Positions 5,842 through 9,881 of a DNA stretch of 9,881 nt are shown here, piece by piece; the stretch's first letter is position 1, and the number at the start of each line of letters is the position of its first letter. Origin of the DNA: Alphaproteobacteria bacterium (GTDB taxonomy: Bacteria; Pseudomonadota; Alphaproteobacteria; SMXP01); the NCBI GenBank assembly GCA_028280675.1, contig JANQLI010000265.1, positions 1-9,881 on the forward strand, given 5' to 3'. A program made the translations under genes and the position numbers. The notes beneath the pieces are model-generated. The model was not told the DNA's origin. It saw nothing but the letters and a program-made list of their open reading frames with translations, and did no database searches.

Positions 5842-7992
5842 TTAATCTCCAAAAGCCAACTGCGAACGCTTCTTACGACGGCGGTTTTGTAAGACATGAA
5901 TTATGCCGGAACGCATTCGTGACGATAAGTGATCCCATACAGACGGATTATAAACGATATCCGCACGGTAAAAGGATGGGCACAACACAGCCGCATGACT
6001 AACCTCACCACATACGCCACATCCAACGCAATCATTGTTGACATGCGCCACAGGGTCTTCACGAAGAGGATCAGGATTGTCCTTAATTGTGAGCGATGGA
6101 CAACCGGAAAGGCGAATACAGGAGTGATCCCCTGTACAAGTATCAGGATCGACACCAAAACGTTCGCGCACTATGCGCTTGCCTTCTTTTATGAGTTTAT
6201 TGCGGATCGGTTTCTCGCGGCGTTGTTTGTTGAGCATACACTCTGCCTGCGCGATAATCACCTTCGGTCCTTTTTCAGACGTCGTAAGAGCATCACGTAA
6301 TGTGTCCATCATTGTCGCGATACGATAGGTATGCACACGGCGCACCCATTTTACACCTAGGCCACGAATGGCCTTTTCAATTTTATGTTTTGTGCTTTTC
6401 GTTTTGTTATCAGCACGGGACGAGAGAAGGTCTTGCCCTCCTGTTGCCGATGAGTAGCCATTATCAATGATAACAAGAATATTGTCGTTCTTATTGAACA
6501 CCGCATTTCCAACACCACTGACAAGGCCATTATGCCAAAAGCCTCCATCACCCATAATGCTGATAGTGCGCTTATCCGACTCCGTATTGAAAGCTGATGC
6601 TCCCGACCATCCAAGACCATAACCCATTGTGGTATTACCAATATCGAAGGGCGGCAAAATCGAGAATAGATGGCATCCAATATCACAGCTGACGTGGATA
6701 TCGCCTAACTCTTTTTGCACGAGTTTCATTGCCGAAAAAACCGGTCGTTCGGGGCATCCTGTACAAAAGCCGACTGGGCGAAGTGGTACATTCTCGTTTA
6801 ACGAATTCGACTCTTCACTTGTCAGAGCCGATATCAAAATATCCGTATCATCTTTTACACGCGGCGATGAATACGTCTCCATAAACGCGCGTACGCCTTC
6901 AAGAAGAACTTGACCTGTGTATTCCCCAGCCCGCGGCAACACCTCTTTCCCAACAACTTTGGTCTGGATATCAGCATTGCGCAAAATGGAATTAATATTG
7001 TGCTCAAGATATTCAGGCTGCCCCTCTTCCACCATCAAGACAGCCTTTTTATCGAGACAAAAGCCTTTCACCTCATCTTCAATCAAGGGATAAGTCACAT
7101 TCAAACAGTAAAGAGGGATATCTGTGTTGCCGAAACTATCTGACAATCCTGCAAGTTCGAGAGCACGGATAAGCGTGTTATACATGCCGCCTTGCACGAT
7201 AATCCCAACATCCCCTCGAGTTCCGCCGAGAAACTCATTGAGCTGTTGGGACTTGATATATTCTACAGCCGCCGGCCAACGACGATCTATCTTTTCAATT
7301 TCATGCACAAAATTTGATGGGGGTAACACTACGCGGCCATAATCACGTGTTGGATTCTCCATAGCGTCGCGGAGCTTGAAAACAGGCGCCACATTATCTT
7401 TCGCCATGAAGGAACCATACACGTGGCACGCGCGGATGCGCATCTCCAGCATAACAGGTGTGTTGGAGGCTTCGGACAATTCGAAACCTTTTTCAACCAT
7501 CTCTACAATCGATTCCAAATTGGGACGCGGATCAAGCAGCCAAATTTGAGATTTCATAGCAAAGGCGTGGGAGCGCTCTTGCATAATCGAAGAGCCTTCG
7601 CCGTAATCCTCACCCACAACAATGAGTGAACCACCCATCACGCCACTAGACGCCACACTCGCAAGGGCGTCTGATGCCACATTTGTACCTACAGTGGATT
7701 TCCATGTCACAGCACCGCGCAGAGGATAATTCACGGAGGCCGCCAGCATTGCAGCCGCGGCCCCTTCGTTAGCGCTTGCTTCAAAATGCACGCCAAGCTC
7801 TTCGAGAATCTCTTCCGCATCCGACAACACATCCATTAAATGGGATATCGGTGCTCCTTGATATCCGCCAACATAGGACACCCCAGACTGCAAGAGTGCC
7901 TTGGTAACAGCAAGAATACCTTCTCCGCGGAATTCTTCTCCCTTACCAATTTTCAGTTCTTGGACTTCTTTTGCGAATGAACGCTCCGCCAT
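5842..7992 (-). CDS. iorA: indolepyruvate:ferredoxin oxidoreductase alpha subunit (IorA-like)
   Basis: A 716-residue thiamine diphosphate (TPP) enzyme. Domains: pyrimidine-binding part about 25-200, transketolase-C-like part about 260-370, the CTGCP motif at 410-414, and TPP/Mg-binding part about 430-580 with GDG at 481-483 and N511. A C-terminal ferredoxin-like segment follows: C619-x5-C625-x5-C631-P and C655-x2-C658-x2-C661-x9-C671-P. In the first motif the second ligand position is Asp622 (CxxDxxC). The reaction is oxidative decarboxylation of an aryl 2-oxoacid to its acyl-CoA, reducing ferredoxin. Indolepyruvate is the classical substrate; beside a dioxygenase and CoA enzymes, isatinate (2-aminophenylglyoxylate) is also attractive (inference). 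It is the first gene after the regulatory gap, with AGGAG six bases before ATG. The far C-terminus is very basic (RRRKKR, 704-709). Confidence 0.92.
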   Translation of the reverse strand: MAERSFAKEVQELKIGKGEEFRGEGILAVTKALLQSGVSYVGGYQGAPISHLMDVLSDAEEILEELGVHFEASANEGAAAAMLAASVNYPLRGAVTWKSTVGTNVASDALASVASSGVMGGSLIVVGEDYGEGSSIMQERSHAFAMKSQIWLLDPRPNLESIVEMVEKGFELSEASNTPVMLEMRIRACHVYGSFMAKDNVAPVFKLRDAMENPTRDYGRVVLPPSNFVHEIEKIDRRWPAAVEYIKSQQLNEFLGGTRGDVGIIVQGGMYNTLIRALELAGLSDSFGNTDIPLYCLNVTYPLIEDEVKGFCLDKKAVLMVEEGQPEYLEHNINSILRNADIQTKVVGKEVLPRAGEYTGQVLLEGVRAFMETYSSPRVKDDTDILISALTSEESNSLNENVPLRPVGFCTGCPERPVFSAMKLVQKELGDIHVSCDIGCHLFSILPPFDIGNTTMGYGLGWSGASAFNTESDKRTISIMGDGGFWHNGLVSGVGNAVFNKNDNILVIIDNGYSSATGGQDLLSSRADNKTKSTKHKIEKAIRGLGVKWVRRVHTYRIATMMDTLRDALTTSEKGPKVIIAQAECMLNKQRREKPIRNKLIKEGKRIVRERFGVDPDTCTGDHSCIRLSGCPSLTIKDNPDPLREDPVAHVNNDCVGCGVCGEVSHAAVLCPSFYRADIVYNPSVWDHLSSRMRSGIIHVLQNRRRKKRSQLAFGD

Positions 7993-7998
7993 GCCCCG

Positions 7999-8003
7999 CT
8001 CCT
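7999..8003 (-). promoter_or_regulatory. ribosome binding site of iorA
   Basis: AGGAG six bases upstream of the ATG at 7992. This strong site fixes the iorA start; no competing upstream in-frame start is better placed. Confidence 0.75.
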
Positions 8004-8025
8004 ACGACACATCATTATCCATCGA

Positions 8026-8038
8026 CCCCTTTGAGGGG
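8026..8038 (-). other. small hairpin in the predicted iorA leader
   Basis: CCCCT-TTG-AGGGG on the plus strand, a perfect 5-bp G/C-rich stem with a 3-base loop. It lies between the predicted promoter and iorA. There is no T-run after it on either strand, so it is not a standard intrinsic terminator; it may shape or protect the leader RNA, or be chance. Confidence 0.35.
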
Positions 8039-8049
8039 CGGTGAGATAT

Positions 8050-8077
8050 GTTATACCGTTATTATTTGAATAATCAA
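8050..8077 (-). promoter_or_regulatory. predicted sigma70-type promoter of the iorA operon
   Basis: On the minus strand, TTGATT (8077-8072) and TATAAC (8055-8050) are separated by 16 bases. They match 4/6 and 5/6 of the sigma70 consensus. Transcription would begin near 8043, leaving a leader of about 50 bases with AGGAG before iorA. The -35 box and much of the spacer fall inside the palindrome at 8061-8082, the expected geometry for a repressed promoter. Prediction by eye; readthrough from the dioxygenase genes is also possible. Confidence 0.5.
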
Positions 8078-8082
8078 ATGAT
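8061..8082. promoter_or_regulatory. AT-rich palindrome, candidate MarR operator
   Basis: Perfect arms ATTTGA (8064-8069) and TCAAAT (8074-8079) around a 4-base centre ATAA. After one mismatch, two more pairs match (8061-8062 with 8081-8082), giving a 22-base imperfect palindrome. Length and AT-richness suit a MarR dimer, and a MarR gene is third in the operon downstream. It covers the -35 box of the predicted promoter, so binding would block transcription. The assignment of this protein to this site is inferred. Confidence 0.55.
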
Positions 8083-8122
8083 TTTCATAATTCCATGGCG
8101 CCGTTCATCACTGTCGACGCTA

Positions 8123-8135
8123 TGTGTAATACACA
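8123..8135. promoter_or_regulatory. second palindrome TGTGTAATACACA
   Basis: Perfect 6-base arms TGTGTA/TACACA around one central base, about 20 bases past the dioxygenase beta stop and upstream of the predicted promoter. Its sequence is unlike the AT-rich operator candidate, so it may bind a different regulator (an activator would fit the position) or be chance. It has no T-run to make it a terminator. Confidence 0.3.
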
Positions 8136-8155
8136 AACAATATCAATAAGTTAGG

Positions 8156-8647
8156 CTATAGATAAATAACAATGCTCTCAAGCGGTGCATCGCAATTGAT
8201 GAGGTCAACGCGTTTTGAGCGTATCAAGAAGCACTCATCGTTGGGGATCAAAACGTGGGTATAACGGCCTGCGAAGAGAGTTTGCTTCTCCCTGTAAAAT
8301 AGCACCGCTTGGAAGTTGGAGGTCACCGTGAGTTCGGTCTCGCTTGCCTCTGTAACACGAATGTTGGAGATGATATGGGATGCCCGCACATCATGCTCCA
8401 TGGATGCTGCTAAGTGATGCCCAAAATTGCGCCGCCGGATTTCCATCAACAGGCGGTCGTCATACATGAGCGAGATATGGGTATCAGGGCTCTCTTGATC
8501 TGGCGTCGCGGGCATCCAATAGGACCCATCGTCCGCGTAAAGTGTTATCCACGTATCGAGGTCAGCCTTGTCCAAGAGGGTCGCCTCGTCATAGAGAAAG
8601 GTCTCAATCTTTTTGAGATCAATCGCAGAAATATCCATATGTGACAT
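8156..8647 (-). CDS. aromatic-ring-hydroxylating dioxygenase beta subunit
   Basis: A 163-residue small subunit with the NTF2-like cone fold of Rieske dioxygenase beta subunits, normal length for the family. Typical landmarks are LYDEATLLDKADLDTWITLY near the N-terminus (18-37), the YWMPA strand (48-52), the DDRLLMEIRRR segment (73-83) and a closing SKRVDLINCD strand (143-152). It builds the hexamer with alpha and has no metal or catalytic residues of its own. Its ATG overlaps the alpha stop by one base (TAATG), with a full AGGAGG seven bases upstream, so the pair is translationally coupled. A second ATG three codons in (MSHM) is possible but lies farther from the ribosome site. In auxin degraders the matching gene is iadE; that link is tentative. 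Confidence 0.93.
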   Translation of the reverse strand: MSHMDISAIDLKKIETFLYDEATLLDKADLDTWITLYADDGSYWMPATPDQESPDTHISLMYDDRLLMEIRRRNFGHHLAASMEHDVRASHIISNIRVTEASETELTVTSNFQAVLFYREKQTLFAGRYTHVLIPNDECFLIRSKRVDLINCDAPLESIVIYL

Positions 8648-9881
8648 TAGGCGACCTCCTCTGTCATATAGGAAAGCCAGGCTTTGTATTGGTTACGGAA
8701 CGTGAGATCACTGGTGCCAAAGCTTGAGCGCTGGCCATCCTCTTCGACATCATGCCCCTCTCCGCGTGACATATCCACCCAAGGGGATGAGTTGGAATGG
8801 AGGGAATCAAACATCCGTGCATAACAATCCCAATCATCGGGTCCTACCATGGACCCGTTGGCATTGATTAGGCGTGAGTACAGCAAGGTCCGCCGGGTAA
8901 AATCTTCGGGCGCGCCTTTGAGACGGAAGTGCCAGGTTTCGACAATGCACTTATCCACACTTAAAGGTCGCACAACGCGGGCGGCCTGGATGGCGTCTTT
9001 AGCCGTAAAGGATGGATAAAAGATCGTATTGTGGCGGTTTTGCGAGAGAATATCTTTTGTCTTCTCTTCACCATATGACTTTTCCATCGCCTCCATATAT
9101 CCCGGCACATCGGAATAGCCCGTATGGATACTCGCTTTCCCGCCCATATAGCCATGGCCATAGGGAATGGTCGTCACACCCATATTGTCGAAGAATTCGT
9201 AAGAGCTCCCAAACGGAAAGATAATCTCTGCCTCAGGTGGATACTCCGTCCCTTCCGGCATATCAGCGACAAGACGGCGCGCAGAATCGCCAACGGATGC
9301 ATGAGCGACCATGGGATGCATGGCATCATTTAAGTTTTCGATAAACATCTTCCAATTGCAATCATGGACATATTGCAAAGGACCACCAACGACTTCGACT
9401 TCTCCCTCTGGAGCCCGGTCTGCAATATTATCCAATGTGGCCGCGACATCCCCTAAGAACTCCGGCAAAGACGGCATATCTGCCGACAGTGATGCAAAGA
9501 CAAACCCTCGATAGCTCTCCACCTGCGCCACATTCTGCATGTGATAGATCGGATCACCTTTATTAAAGCAGGTATCTTTATAGCCAGACGCCGCCGGTAC
9601 ACCGCGCAGCGTACCATCCAATTTATATGTCCACCCATGATAAGGGCAGCGGAAGCCTTTCGCATTCCCACAGCGGCGCTCAACGACCTTTGCCCCTTTG
9701 TGACCACAGCGATTATAGATAACGCGGACTTCATCCGCCTTATCGCGCACCAGTAGCACATTTTCTTTGCCGATGCGGGTGGCGTAATAGTCCCCAGGCT
9801 CCTTCACCTGGCTTTCATGCCCCACATACACCCAAGCCCATCCCCAAATACGGTCCATTTCCAAATCAAAGATCGCGTCGT
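8647..9881 (-). CDS. Rieske aromatic-ring-hydroxylating dioxygenase alpha subunit, 5' end missing
   Basis: The catalytic large subunit of a ring-hydroxylating oxygenase; the frame stays open through the right edge, so the true start is outside. Counting from the codon at 9864, the Rieske [2Fe-2S] motif is C53-G-H55...C73-P-Y-H76 (CxH-x17-CxxH). The mononuclear iron site is D180-x2-H183-x4-H188 (ENLNDAMHPMVAH), with the third ligand probably an Asp in GPDDWD (341-346). It activates O2 to add hydroxyls to an aromatic ring, using electrons from a reductase or ferredoxin that is not in this window. An internal TTG (9864) or ATG (9858) is not the start: in-frame residues DAIFD precede it, and family members carry a short N-terminal segment there. 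The alpha/beta type argues against steroid KshA-like enzymes. The substrate may be IAA (as for IadDE) by context, with moderate support. Confidence 0.93.
   Translation of the reverse strand, partial: DAIFDLEMDRIWGWAWVYVGHESQVKEPGDYYATRIGKENVLLVRDKADEVRVIYNRCGHKGAKVVERRCGNAKGFRCPYHGWTYKLDGTLRGVPAASGYKDTCFNKGDPIYHMQNVAQVESYRGFVFASLSADMPSLPEFLGDVAATLDNIADRAPEGEVEVVGGPLQYVHDCNWKMFIENLNDAMHPMVAHASVGDSARRLVADMPEGTEYPPEAEIIFPFGSSYEFFDNMGVTTIPYGHGYMGGKASIHTGYSDVPGYMEAMEKSYGEEKTKDILSQNRHNTIFYPSFTAKDAIQAARVVRPLSVDKCIVETWHFRLKGAPEDFTRRTLLYSRLINANGSMVGPDDWDCYARMFDSLHSNSSPWVDMSRGEGHDVEEDGQRSSFGTSDLTFRNQYKAWLSYMTEEVA
8655..8660 (-). promoter_or_regulatory. ribosome binding site of the dioxygenase beta gene
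   Basis: A full AGGAGG seven bases before the beta ATG, built into the last Glu-Glu-Val codons of the alpha gene. With the TAATG junction it should give near-equal alpha and beta synthesis, as the assembled enzyme needs. Confidence 0.7.

Noticed and set aside
8026..8038. CCCCT/AGGGG hairpin as terminator of the dioxygenase genes.
   Set aside because: No T-run on either strand, and it lies downstream of the predicted iorA promoter.
1..9881. Steroid side-chain catabolism, suggested by the Ltp2-like and DUF35 pair.
   Set aside because: No steroid ring or side-chain enzymes are here, and the alpha/beta Rieske oxygenase and IorAB point to an aromatic substrate instead.
1..9881. Mobile elements, CRISPR, tRNA or defence genes.
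   Set aside because: No terminal repeats, transposase, repeat-spacer array or RNA gene is visible; coding is continuous apart from 7993-8155.

Overview
The window is a dense block of catabolic genes, all on the minus strand, so it is read here from high to low coordinates. The long two-subunit indolepyruvate-type oxidoreductase, the alpha/beta Rieske dioxygenase, the MarR regulator and the tightly overlapping gene junctions fit a Gram-negative proteobacterium, perhaps an alphaproteobacterium of moderate GC. That placement is inference; there is no rRNA or marker gene here.

Layout in transcription order: (1) 9881-8156, a Rieske ring-hydroxylating dioxygenase alpha subunit (5' end cut by the window edge) and its beta subunit, joined by a TAATG stop/start overlap. 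(2) 8155-7993, the only real intergenic gap. It holds two palindromes, a plausible sigma70-type promoter and a leader hairpin. (3) 7992-1, a compact run: iorA-like, iorB-like, marR, acyl-CoA ligase, a thiolase-like protein without the nucleophilic cysteine, and a DUF35 (zinc ribbon/OB-fold) protein fused in frame to a short-chain dehydrogenase (SDR), cut by the left edge. Junctions are overlaps or gaps of 2-3 bases, except about 35 bases before the ligase if its better-supported start is used. No gene is credible on the plus strand. There is no mobile element, tRNA, rRNA or CRISPR array.

How the genes may work together (inference): the set resembles, as I recall them, the iad-type auxin catabolism loci, in which a Rieske dioxygenase oxidises indole-3-acetate (IAA) to dioxindole-3-acetate (DOAA) under MarR control. 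The parts fit an ordered route. The dioxygenase makes DOAA. The ligase makes DOAA-CoA, which is a tertiary beta-hydroxyacyl-CoA. The Cys-less thiolase-like protein plus its DUF35 partner could split it by retro-aldol cleavage to isatin and acetyl-CoA, the chemistry of the steroid enzyme Ltp2. After isatin hydrolysis by an enzyme not seen here, IorAB could convert isatinate, an aryl 2-oxoacid, to anthraniloyl-CoA. Substrate identity is not proven by sequence; another aryl or indolyl acid is possible.

Most notable features: the Gly-for-Cys thiolase-like protein paired with DUF35; the DUF35-SDR fusion with a good ribosome binding site and ATG exactly at the domain junction; an Asp in place of a cluster cysteine in IorA; and a palindrome lying over the predicted promoter, a good candidate for the MarR operator.
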